Part shown: positions 22,193 to 32,735 of the stretch, one piece after another
Position numbering within the stretch: the first letter of the stretch is position 1
How the letters are laid out: each line of letters starts with the position of its first letter
NCBI GenBank assembly: GCA_020975725.1
Contig: QXJR01000020.1
Coordinates: 62,001-126,000 of the forward strand
Direction of reading: 5' to 3'
DNA: 64,000 bases
Origin: Picocystis sp. L7
Lineage: Eukaryota > Chlorophyta > Picocystophyceae > Picocystales > Picocystaceae
Notes under the pieces: generated by a model
What the model saw: the letters and a program-made list of their open reading frames with translations, nothing else
Told to the model about the DNA's origin: nothing
The model's database searches: none
Position numbers and translations under genes: made by a program

Positions 22193-25100
22193 TCACACTG
22201 ACCAAACGAGTTGGACTGCCACCGGCAACCTGTTGTCAACAAGGTTTGCTAAGGTGATGAGCCTGAGATAAGTACCAAGGTTGACTTGCAACGTGGTGCG
22301 CATTGTGAGACCGGACGCAAGCCTATAGGACTTGGTAGCACGGGCGCACGTTCCATTATACGTGGCCGAATGAATCACATGTGTAGAGACAGGCAACCTA
22401 CTAAGGAGTCGGTCGCAAGCGGGAAGGTCAAGGTGCTTGTCATCGGCGAGGAGCACTACGTGAGCCTGCGGGAGCCGCTTTCGGTTGGCTACCTCCGCGA
22501 GGGATGTTGTCTCAAAGCGGAGGGGACGGCTTGTACGCCATCGAACGGGGGCCTTAAGGCGTGCCCGATCATATTGCAGCATCCAACGTTCGCGAGCAGC
22601 TTTCGATCGAAAGGTACCAATGACCGCTAGATCGAGGGAGAGCATAGGCTCGATCAACAAGATCTCTTCCAAGGAGGGAATCAAGTCTTCCGCGGGTGGC
22701 CCAACATGGAGGGCACGAAAGACTTGGCCCCTGTCCCAATCGGTGCGACTGAGAGCGTCCGCTCCAGGGTTGGCGACGCCTTGACGGTACTGGACCTCGA
22801 AAGGGGTAAACTCAGCCAAGGCGTTTAGCCAGCGGATCTCCCAACAGGAGAGTTGATCAGCATTCTTCGTTGGCAAGTATATGGACGCAGTGTTGTCGGT
22901 TAAGACAGTGAAGGAGCGTCCTTGCAGAAGATGCTTCCACTTGACGAGACTTTGCAAAATAGCAAGAGTCTCTTGCTCAACTGTGGAGTAGTTGCGTTGG
23001 GCATCATTGAATTTTCGCCCATAGCAAGCAACAAGATGCCACTTGCCATCCTCATGTAGTTGAGAGAGGATCGCGCCGGTAGCGATCTTACTAGCATCCG
23101 TCTCCACGCGCGTCTCTCTGTTCGGATCGTATTGGACGAGGACGGGCTCTTGAACTAGAGCAGCCTTGAGGCGCTGGAACGCGTCCTCTTGAACCTCAGT
23201 CCAGGAGCCAACGAAGTCTCCTTTAAACGCCTTTCTCTTGATGTCCGAAAGAGGAGCAGCAAGAGTGGGGAAGTCCTTAATGAAGGAGAAGTAGTAATTG
23301 CATAAGCCTAAGAAGCTTTGATTCTCCTTGATGCTAGTTGGCCGGGGAAAGTTCTCAATTTTCTCCACGAGACGCTTTTGCATCATCACTCGGCCATCGC
23401 CAATATGGAATCCGGCGTAGTCGAGGGCTTTCTTAAAGAGCGCCGTCTTCTCCTTGGCGAGCACGATTTGCTCAGCCTTGCAGCGTTGGAAGAAAGCCTC
23501 GAGGTGATCCAAGTGATCAGCCTCTAACCCAGAGTGGATGAGGATATCATCCATGTACGCCTTGGTGTTCGTTAAGGGCGACACGATGCGGTTCATCATG
23601 CGCTGGAAGATAGAGGGGGCGTTTGCCAGGCCCATCGGCATGACACCCCAAACGAATTGACCAAACGGCGTCACGCATGCTGTTTTGTATTGATCCTCGG
23701 GGGCCACAAGCATATTGTAAAACCCGTCTTTCACGTCAAAGGACGAGAAGAGCTTCGAGGTGCTCAAGTCTAGGAGCAAGTCATCGATCAAAGGAAGAGG
23801 ATATTTGTCCTTGATCGTGAGGTTGTTCAGCATGCGGTAATCAAAGACAATACGGTATCGCCCATCCTTCTTCGGTATGAGGAGTACCGGGGCTCCAAAT
23901 GGCGATCCGGGCGAATGCGCCATCTTGCCGTCTTTGAGTAACTGGTCGATGAGCTCTCGACATGCCTTGGTCTTCTCCGGGGAGAGACGGATAGGTGGCC
24001 GACTTTTGGGACCATCTTTTGCGACGTCCAAGGGTATGCGACACACCTCTCCCGACACTCGTTCGGGAGGCAAGGCAAAGCTTTCCTCTTTGCCTCGGAA
24101 GACCGATGCATATTTATGGAGGAGCTTGTCGAGCCGTTTCTTGCCTTGGGAGGTGAGAGAGTGATCTTCGGAGAGAGTAAGGCTAGCTATCCTTTTTCCG
24201 AGATCGTCCTCCTCCTGTTCCAAGTCGGGTAGACGTTGGATGAGCACGAAAAGGCTACCTTCACGAGCCTTGCGGCTGGAACGTAGGATTTGGGCGGCTT
24301 CTTGCATAGAGCAGAATGCATCCATCCCATGCTTCGAGGCGAAGTTCGAATCGCCGCGAAGCTCATGCTTTCTCCCTTGATGGCGAAACGTCAGAACGTT
24401 CCTTGGGAACTCTAAGCTCGCGTGGAACGAGACCAGGAAGTCCATCCCCAACACTACGTCATAAGTATTGAGGGGACACACCGCAAAAGGCCTCTCGACC
24501 TTCTCCTTGTCGATGGTGAAGGTCAAGTTCACGACCGGTGCCTTGTGCAACGTCTCACCAACGCCTAAGCGGTACGTCAGATTTTCTCGCTTGGGGGTGG
24601 ATGTACGACCACTTGGGTCGGCTTGGCACACACGATCGTGGAAGCGACAGCTTATGAAGTTGTGGGTAGCACCCGTATCGACAAAGGCTTTTGCCGATAA
24701 CCCTGCTATGGAAAGCATCACGACCATGCTTGTGCATAGTCCCGAGCTAAACTCACATAGCGTACCGATGGTAGACGGGAGGTTCGCGCTCAACGGAGTC
24801 GGGTGAAGGGGAGAGTGAAACTCTCCCGGACTTAGTGGGAACTCTGGGGGTGCGTCCACCTTGGGAGTTTCCACCGGGACCGAAGTGTGCAATGGAGGAG
24901 GGCAAGGATAGCGGTTTTCACAAGCACAATTATCCAAAGTCCTATTACATAGTGCACGCTTGGGTGCTTCACGATATGTCGCACGGCAAGGGGGACTTAC
25001 ATGCGTCCTTTTCCTTTGCCTTGGCACGGACATAGTGAGCAACTCACCGTCAGTCATCAGGTTCGAGTCGTCGAGGGCCTCGTGGGTCTCCTCGGAAACT

Positions 25101-27215
25101 TCGCTGCTCCACAACCTACCTTTTTGTGCGGAGGTGCCTCGGCGGGTTTTCTTCTTGCCGCCGGGCTTGAAAGCTCGCTGATGCGGTGCCATCGGAGCTT
25201 GAGGAGGCGCTCCTTGGGGCCTTGTCCAACCTTGGGCGGCTTGGAGCTGCCCGAAGGTCAATGCCGAGGCTGGGATTTGCACCATGGCCTCCTGTGGCAA
25301 CCCTTGGGGAGCCGGGGACGGAGCGTAACGAGGTTGGCCGCTTCCAGACCCTGCCATTCGCGCATAGGTGGGACCCTTTGTGAGGGATGGCATGAGAGGA
25401 GATTTTCCTTTGCCTTTACCACCTCCCTGATGCCCTTGGGGCTCGGAGGGGAGTTGCCCTTCGAAATGTTTCACCTCTCGGAGAAGTTGTTCCCCATTGA
25501 CAATCTCCTGTCCCACTCTCTGAGCGTGACGGATATGATTGTCGAGGAGCCTCCCCAACTGTGGTCGGAGTTTGGCTCGAAACATAATCAAGAAGAATTG
25601 CTCCCCGAACCTCCTTTGGCCATCCGGGGTGCGCAAGGCACGGAGGAATGGATCGGTGGATTCCATGGCCCCTTCAACTTCCTTGCGCATGCGCAAGTAG
25701 AAGTCCTCCGCACTCTCGCCTTGGCGTTGGTAGCCACGGGCGAGTTCAAGGACACACTCCCATCCGACATCGTCAGGATAGTAGTGTCGTCGCAACACAC
25801 TTGAAAATTGTTTCCAAGTGGTTGGCGGATGGGCTTGAGTGGCCAATTTATAGATCCTTTGTGCGCTCCCTATGAGGTAGCGTGCGGCAAGCGCAACTTG
25901 CGCTTCTTCCTTGTCCGAATGACCGGAGGTGAAGTCTCGGACCGATTGAAGCCAATCCCTCAAGGAATGGCGGTCGAGTTTCGTACCGTCAAAGGTCGGA
26001 GGCAAGGGGAGTGTGGCGCGCGTGATCCTTACGGGATCAAGGGCGGTCGCCGTAAGGGGGCGCATCTCGTGCGGCTCCTCCACCACTCCAGCACGAACCA
26101 AGGCACGTTCAATGAACTTGTCGCGTGGTCCTTGGCTCTCCTCATGGAGAGGATCTACCAAAAGATCGAGCCAGCTGAGTCAAGGACCCTTTCGGTTGCG
26201 ACTCTCGTAGGAAGTCGAACAAGTCCATCGCACTGTTGAATAGCTTATGAGCCTTGGCTGGAGAGAGCGCGGCCATGCTACGCAAGCTCTCGCTGCGGTC
26301 TCTTACAAAGCCCGCAATCTCACGTTGCCGCTCAAGCTCAATGCGTTCCCGCTCTTTCTCGATGGCCACCTCACGGTAGGCGAGCTCGTGTTCACAAAAC
26401 TTTTCGAGTCGGGCGAGGTCTTGCATCATGTGGGTGCGAGACCTCTGGATGGATTGTTTCTTCTCTTCGGAGGTAGCAGTAGCTGCTCTCCGGGCGAGCA
26501 AACGGCACTCGCGGGAGTAGGAGTTTTTCAACTCCTTGACGGCTTGAAGCTCGTCGTCGGTGAGTCGACGTGGGTCGGCTCCCCACTCCATGATCCAAAC
26601 GGGTAAAGGCCGATTCACGTAGCGGAGTGTCTCCTCCACGTGTGGATCCTGCAAGTCCTTCAGAGGACCTTGCTTAGCTCGGGCCTCCCCTTCGTCGGAG
26701 AGAAGATTCTCGAGGTAGGTGGGCCTTAGGCTCTCATCCTGACTCTCATCCATGGACTTGGTCCCTGATCCCTCGGCCGGGGGCAGAGCCTCTCTCGCTC
26801 GGTTTGCCCTGGCTCGGGGCTTGCCGGGATCGGTAGCCAATGGGGCTGCCCCAACAGGGGATCCAGCCAACGGCGAGCCCCCAACAGGGGCGTCTGCCTG
26901 GAGCGAGCTCCCAGATCCTGCTTCGGCCAATGGCGACCTAGGATGAGGGGCATCAGCCAATTGGATCGTTCGATCAACGTCGCCGCGCGCGCGCGCGATG
27001 GAGCGCGCATGATCGGCACGATCGGTGCGACCGACGGGCCGATCGGCGCGTGCGACGGGTCGAATAGCAGCCTCGGAGGCACGGCGCAGTTTCCGAGCGT
27101 CCGAGGAGGCCACATCGGCTTTCGCAGCCGATCTTTTGGCCTTCTTCCCACGGTGCTCGAGGGTTTCGAAACCCTCGAGCGCACCGTCGTCCGATGACGC
27201 CATGGCCAAGGCCAT
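22193..27215 (-). mobile_element. Ty3/gypsy retrotransposon with long open gag-pol; no integrase recognised
   Basis: Minus strand. A first frame (27215-26142, 357 aa) has a low-complexity Ala/Arg-rich N-terminus and a coiled coil. It overlaps by 20 nt the start of a 1322-codon frame (26161-22193), a layout common in elements that use frameshifting. The long frame holds a Gag core (about residues 45-250), retropepsin FVDTGATHNFIS (about 490), reverse transcriptase with YMDDILI (about 868) and RNase H with TDASK (about 1021). About 180 residues with no zinc HHCC or DDE signature follow RNase H, so integrase is not visible. The element looks whole from Gag to RNase H, which suggests it is relatively young, but it is truncated or replaced at the 3' end. 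Confidence 0.88.
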
Positions 27216-27803
27216 GGGGGTGCGAACGACTTCACCAGTCTCTCAACCACTTCCAGAAGCAAGAGGCTTCTTCTGCTGGGAGGTGCAAGCGACGAGCGCG
27301 GCTTTCGGAGCCGTTTCTCGCTCTTTTTCGTTGGCGTCCTCCACGAAACCCTCGCGAGCCGTTCGTGGAGGCACGGTGCCTCTCTCCGGGCGCGCGCGAG
27401 GTCGCTCGGCGTCGGCATTGCCGACAGCCACTACCGTCAAAGGGGCGAGGGGACGTTGGCCGTCGGCGATGCCGACACGTCCCTCGCTCGCTCGTCCTTT
27501 TTCCTCGCAATTTTCTCGCCACTCGCGGGCAGTCACTCGTTGAATGGTGTGGCGCTTGGGCGCCCACTTCCTTTTCCCGTGGCAAGCCGGCGTCGCTGGT
27601 GGTGGTGTCGGCGTGCGTTCGCGCTCGTTCGCTCGTGCGTTCGTGCCGCCGCGGTGCTCGAGACCGTTGGGCGGAACGTTGAGGAACGTTGTTGTTGTTC
27701 TCGTTCCCCTCCGCCGCAATTAATATTACATCTTAACTCCATTGGGGAATCCGCCCGTGGCTAAGCCACGTATTTATCCGGTTCATCGGCCACGGAGCCC
27801 TTA
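27216..27803. other. GC-rich leader or LTR region 5' of the gypsy element
   Basis: Very GC-rich, with overlapping Arg-rich frames on both strands and no domain. It probably includes the gypsy leader and 5' LTR. No match to 21.6-22.2 kb was found by eye. The last part contains the inverted pair gtggctaagccac (27758-27770). Confidence 0.3.
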
Positions 27804-28334
27804 TTAGAAAGGAAGACAAACCGGTCCCGATTCGGGTAAGTCCTGGCCCTGCATCCGCCTAGGGACATGGCTAAGGAGGACGTCCCAGTGAGGGGAAGGC
27901 AAGGACCTTCCTTGGGCATCCGAGAATATTCCCTCATGCCTCCCTAGTACCTCCTGGTAGGTAGCGAGATGCTGCAAGCGAGGGAACCAGGGAGCCTTTG
28001 GCCAATGCGGCGTGATCATGGTCACAAGGGCTCTCGGTTCGGCGTCCAGCTTGCCTATCACGGAGTCAATGAGGCAAGAGGGTGGGTGTGCCCATAGGTT
28101 GCCGTGACTAGCCCATTCTCGGGCGAGAGCATTGGTCTCCCGTGTAAAGAAGGCCGGACATTGGGCATTGTGCGCGGATGCAAACAAGTCCCAAGTGAAT
28201 GGCCCGAATATAATTGAGAACCTCTCAAAAGCCTCGCCATTGAGTGCACATTCCTCATCGTCGAAGGACAACCTCGGCAAGACAGGTGTCTTGAGAGGCC
28301 TGGGCGCAACTCCTCCAGCCGTTCTACAACTCAA
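27804..28334 (-). mobile_element. Fragment of a DIRS/Ngaro-like YR retrotransposon (region after RNase H)
   Basis: The 176-codon minus-strand frame contains WDLFASAHNAQCPAFF, then WAHPPSCLIDSVIGKL and ITPHWPKAPWFPRLQHL. This series (DLFAS.N.Q ... AFPP..LI..VL.K ... P.WP...W.P.L) is characteristic of the segment that follows RNase H in DIRS/Ngaro-type elements. Neither reverse transcriptase nor terminal repeats are present nearby, so it is a fossil scrap. It lies between the gypsy element and Harbinger-B copy 2. Confidence 0.6.
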
Positions 28335-28770
28335 TAACGCACTACCGTTTTAACGGTAGCCGGCCATTCCTCCACCACCGCGCCTGGTGAGTCGAAGCGA
28401 ATGATCGCCTCTTGCTCTCCATTGGTGAGGCGCACCACACGGAGCACCTCACCACTCTACGTCGTGGAGTTCCACGTGTCACCATGCGTTTGGCGGGCCC
28501 ATTCCTCTCCAAAATCTCTTGCTAGAATGCAAACGCGCACTCCAACAAGCTCCTTTTGACGCGATTGCGGCTTTCTCCGCTTCGATCGGACCATGCGCTG
28601 TCATGTCAAAAAACCCTTGGTCGTAACGTCAACCCTTGTTCCCTCCGAAATCGATACTAAACATGCCCACCAGATAACCGGGCCATGAATGTGCCATGTC
28701 TTGGGTATCTTTTGATCAAATCTTTTTTCAAAATTGGGTGATCTTGAATAAAGTACTCCAATCACGAAGA
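28335..28770. other. No gene recognised
   Basis: Unique-looking sequence between the DIRS-like scrap and a pair of palindromes. It contains the self-complementary ccgttttaacgg at 28351-28362. No long frame is present. Confidence 0.3.
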
Positions 28771-28820
28771 TTGTCCTATATATAGGACAATAAGGGGTTT
28801 ATTGTCCTATATATAGGACA
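28771..28820. repeat. Pair of identical palindromes
   Basis: The perfect palindrome ttgtcctatatataggacaa occupies 28771-28790, and 19 of its 20 bases recur at 28802-28820 after an 11-base spacer. The second copy ends just before the truncated left side of Harbinger-B copy 2. Confidence 0.8.
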
Positions 28821-28834
28821 CATGGTCCTTCGTA

Positions 28835-29632
28835 CACAATGCGAATGCCAATGAGGAGCTCGTCGCTGCGGCGCAGAAGAAGAACCGGAACGTTTGGAAG
28901 GAGGCGCATAAAATGGCGCTCGTCAATCAGATCTACTTGGATGAGTGCTGCCCGATTGGCAAGCGTACCCACAAGGAGGTGAATGCGGCATGGACGAGCC
29001 TCACTCGAGCATGGAGCATTTGTGGCGATGGCCTTTTCGATGGATTCGACCTCTCGATACCGGCTGTGTGGAGGCAGGTAAAGGACCTCATGCGCAGGCA
29101 GAAGGAGCTGAATCGCGAGGCCCTCGCTGCCACCGGTCTCGGAGGGGCTCAAATGCACACTGACCTGGAGCCCGGTGCACAACACTTGCTGGATCTCCAG
29201 GAACACGTGGACACCGAGCGCGCGACCGAGAAGGAAGGAAAGGCTTCGAAGCTGGCGCGGCTGGAAGGCTTTATGAAGAACGCGCTTCAGCGATCGATCG
29301 GGAGACATGCGAAAAAATAGCGGCGATCTGAAGGAAGCGGGAGCAGTGGAGGACAGACCGGACGGCGAGGGAGTGGCACGGAATTCGCCGTGAAGCTCGA
29401 AGCCGCGGAGGACTTTGCTGCAGCCGCAATGAAATCGTTCATCGAACGAAGCGTGAGGATGGAGTGGTTGACGAAGGTGCAACTGCACGCCAACCATCCC
29501 ACGCTAGGCGAGCACCAAGGATCCGAAGACGCTTTTGTGGAAGCAGCCGTGGCGGCCCATCGCGTGAAGATGCGAAATGTGAACATCTCCAAGTCGAAGG
29601 ACGCTTTTGAGGCTTCGTCCATTAGCGAATGA
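28835..29632 (+). pseudogene. Harbinger-B Myb-like accessory protein, copy 2, broken
   Basis: The frame reads NRNVWKEAHKMALVNQIYLD..., aligning with RNRWNEAQQIALVNQMYMD of copy 3. DECCPIGKRTHKEVNAAW and the linker GAQMHTDLEPGAQHLLDL align likewise. A frame ends at about 29320, and a second frame from 29390 to 29632 carries the C-terminal helix. The N-terminus is missing through truncation of the element. Confidence 0.75.
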
Positions 29633-29879
29633 AATAGTCGCAGACGTCGACAATTGAAACGAACGTGTAATGAACCTGTACTGTTGTGCTTTTCTTCCTA
29701 TCGCACAAGTTCGCAATAATCGTCCCAACACTCTAGTTTCCACGAAGTCATGCAATTCCATCACCGTCATTCGAGCGAACGAAAAAGACGCTAAGAAATA
29801 TTAAAATGTGAGTACGAGAGTTGATTATTCACTTACACTAGCCTTGCTCACCATAGGTGAACGAGGCTTATGGTCACGC

Positions 29880-30060
29880 TTGTATTCCTCAGCACAGGTG
29901 CTGGTCCTACAGCACCATCCATCCCCCCTTGCTGTTGCTGCTCTAGCAGCTCCATCCATCCACACTTGCTGACGCTACTCCAGCAACTCCATCCATCCAC
30001 CGCTGCTGCTCTTGTTGCCCCATCCTTGCTGCTGCTACTCCAAGTCCCGTGTCATTGCAT
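29880..30060. repeat. Short form of the Harbinger-B internal minisatellite
   Basis: Repeats of the type cagcagctccatccatccac and ttgctgctgctactcca sit between the convergent genes. They are the reverse complement of the gctgctggatggatgctg units that span over 2 kb in copy 3, so the minisatellite is part of the family and varies in length. Confidence 0.7.
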
Positions 30061-30068
30061 GCTCTGAC

Positions 30069-31230
30069 GGTCCAATGGGAGATGGTACATGGCACGGTAC
30101 TCACTCATGGAGGGTGGCAAGGTATCGAAGTACCTATTGGCAACACTACCGTACCTGCAAGCATGGTAGTTTGTTAGTAACGCAGCAACACAATCCTCTT
30201 CACTCGTCGCACGAGATCAAGTCGTCTTTTGTCGAACGTCCATCAAAAACGGCTATAGCTCGCCCATTTTCCCAAAGACCCATTCGACGCTTTCCCGGTA
30301 GTGGGACGTTAGCGTCGCATACGCCTCCATCGCAATCGTCATCCTTCCTTTGAGCGCATGTAGAAGCACGTCGTGCACGGGGTACACCGGATCCCCGTAC
30401 ACGCACTGTTCGACGTCCAGTCAACCTCGCATCTCTTGCAGCCGCGCCACCAAGTTCGAGTCCGCTAGCACCTGCGAGTCATGCGCAAGTCTTGCTGCGG
30501 GCCCAAACCAATCACCAATCAGAAAATTTGGAAGGACAACGCATTGGTATTTCACCTTGTGTTGTCTCTTCCAGCCATTGTACATGGCTTCCTGTCCCGC
30601 AGTGGGCCTGCAAATCGTGAACATCGTCCCGTAAATCAATCCAAAACAATGTCCTTCGGGACAACCACGCTCGCGCAGCACACGTGCGAACGCAGGCAAG
30701 TGCTCCTCCCAAATCTCCAATCGCATCGCAAGCGCAACGTGCAGAAAATCGTGGCCCAACGCCACGTTACACATTTCTGAAATGGCAGGTGGCGATCGAC
30801 AGAATACATGCGCTAGTTCCAATCCCCGCTCGCGCCCACCTAAACGACGCAGCAAAAGCAAAAAGGCTTCCTCGCCTCCAAACCGCCTCGAGCTCGCCGA
30901 TCGCAGCACGGTTGGACACCCAAGGAGACCTAGGATTTCCACGATTGCGTCCCTCCCAAACCGAAAGCTCCCTCGTAGCTCGTCATCCGTGAAGGACTCT
31001 GCACTTCGTCCAGGACTCGGTGGTGGATCTCTCGGACTCCACCATTCATGGAGCGTTCGCAGGCGCTCCTCGCATTCGCTCGCGAGCACGTCCAGAATGG
31101 CCGTGAACGCCACGAGGAGGTCCGGATCCCCGTCCGTGACCACCATCGTGACGACACGGAGGTTGACAATGCGCACTCCAAAGCACTCCATCTCCTTCAA
31201 TTCCATGTTCGTGCCTTTCCGCTGCGGCAT
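30069..31230 (-). pseudogene. Harbinger-B transposase, copy 2, broken
   Basis: It starts at 31230 (MPQRKGTNMELKEMECFG). Like copy 1 it has IYGT in place of the first Asp motif and shares the TGA before VYGDPVYP. The remainder (YRESVEWVFGKMGEL, then LLTNYHACRYGSVANRYF) is readable but carries two further stops. It matches copy 1 with only about a dozen differences noticed over the shared ~1.26 kb. Confidence 0.85.
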
Positions 31231-31548
31231 GACGCCGCTCCTTCCCCCCCTTCCCGCGCTCTTTCAGTGGCTCCATGCCGCGGAGGAAAGGGATCCGGTG
31301 TGTGCACCCCTCTCGAGCGGAATATTTTCCTCATGGCACGTGTAAAGGACGACAGATTGCGTCTGAGAAGCATCCTACCCGATCACCCGTCTCCGAACAG
31401 AATGCGCAGAGGAGCCCCAAAAATAGTCCGCAAATAGGGGTAGTTTTCCTTGAAAAAAATATTTTTTTTCGGTTTGGGAGAGCCAACGGTAAAAAATCAG
31501 GGCAAAATCCGAAGCGAAAAAAATATTTTGGCAAATCCGAATACCTCT

Positions 31549-32735
31549 AATTGTGGGTGGGGTTGCTCTTGTTGGCGTGGCATGCATACATTGGTATAAT
31601 CACTATGTCCACCTGCTGCCACCTTTGCCTTGTGGGCCACATTTGTAAAGTAATTGGTTCGAGCCACAGAAGAAACTTTAGTCCCGTCACCTCCATACAA
31701 CCATTTGCCCAGCCTAGTGATGTCCTCCTCATTTATATAGGGGAGTGTCTCCAAATTCCTTGCTCCAAACTCTCACATGTGGGTCACTTTACCCAAGTCC
31801 AGATCCAACTCATCACTTACCTTCTTGAATGCTGCATACATTCCTCTGTCCGTGACACGATATACCTTGGAAGCATCATACCATGCACGATTCGGAGAAA
31901 GAAAATCTTGCAATGGCTCGCCAAGGATGTCAAACCTCCAAACGAGGTATCGGCACGTAGCCCCCAAGGCACATAGTTCCACATCCAAGTGACGGCACGC
32001 CCCATGCAGTCTAAGCATGTTTCCACTATTCTTATGCTTGGTAAGAATGTCCAAGTAGGGTAGGGCATCGGGACCAGTCTCTTCATACCATGTGAAGGAA
32101 AGGCCAGCAAGTGCACATTCACGCAATGAAGTCCCACGCATCAAGGTTTGGAAGCAAATCAAAAAGGCCATGGCATGGACAGGGAACATGGCCTTCATGA
32201 CCCTTTTCTTGTCTTGAATGCTTAGCATCTTTGGCAAGAAGCTAGCATAGTCCTTGCTACCGCTATATTTCAATTCATTTCCTCGATGCCAAGCATTTTT
32301 TAGTAATCCTTTGACACCGTGGGTTCTCACCTTCAGGTGCGCTGCACGGAGTTTGTTGGTGGCTGTTACTACAGAAAACAACTCTTGTAGAGCGCAAACA
32401 CATTGAATCAGGTGGGAAAAGGTGCGTCCATCAGCATGCTGCTCATCAAAATATGCTTCCGTCATTTGAAGCAGCCAATCAGGGTCTACAATATCTGCCA
32501 ATCCTCCAAATTCTTCGCTTCTCCGCATCCAATTCACGAAACCCCTCTAGTGAGGCTTGTACTTTGCCCTTGTGCTTTTCTGTTGTGACATCTTTGCCTC
32601 CCACTCTACTAGTAGTGGGTCCAGCTCCTTGCTGTCGCCCTCGTTCATGTCGATTCTTCTTCGTGGATCATACAAGGACCTACTGAGCCGATACTCGGAA
32701 TGGCCGTGCACCCGTTCTTGTTCGGAAGGACGCAC
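31549..32735 (-). pseudogene. Crypton-like tyrosine recombinase (Ndc10/GCR1-type), disrupted
   Basis: One minus-strand frame from 32735 to about 31555 contains a helical N-terminal domain and a recombinase-like core. MRGTSLRECALAGLSF could carry the first catalytic Arg. ILTKHKNSGNMLRLHGACRH...ELCALGATCRYLVWRF resembles the Ndc10/Crypton block with a conserved C-x-LGA. KVTHM lies at the expected His-x-x-Arg box, where a stop occurs. The frame continues (NEEDITRLGKWLYGGD) until the Harbinger-B copy 2 terminus at 31548. Two in-frame stops are seen. It could instead belong to a DIRS-like element with the 27.8-28.3 kb scrap. Not functional. Confidence 0.6.

Larger units (their letters stand above)
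28821..31548. mobile_element. PIF/Harbinger family B, copy 2 (left end truncated)
   Basis: It has the same internal order as copy 3: Myb-like gene on plus, a short CAGCAGC/ATCCATCC-type repeat, then the transposase on minus and the right terminus (aaatccgaatacctct, ending at 31548). The left TIR is absent: homology to the Myb-like gene begins at about 28835, right after the palindrome pair. The transposase half is nearly identical to copy 1. The right end sits inside the Crypton-like gene. Confidence 0.85.
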
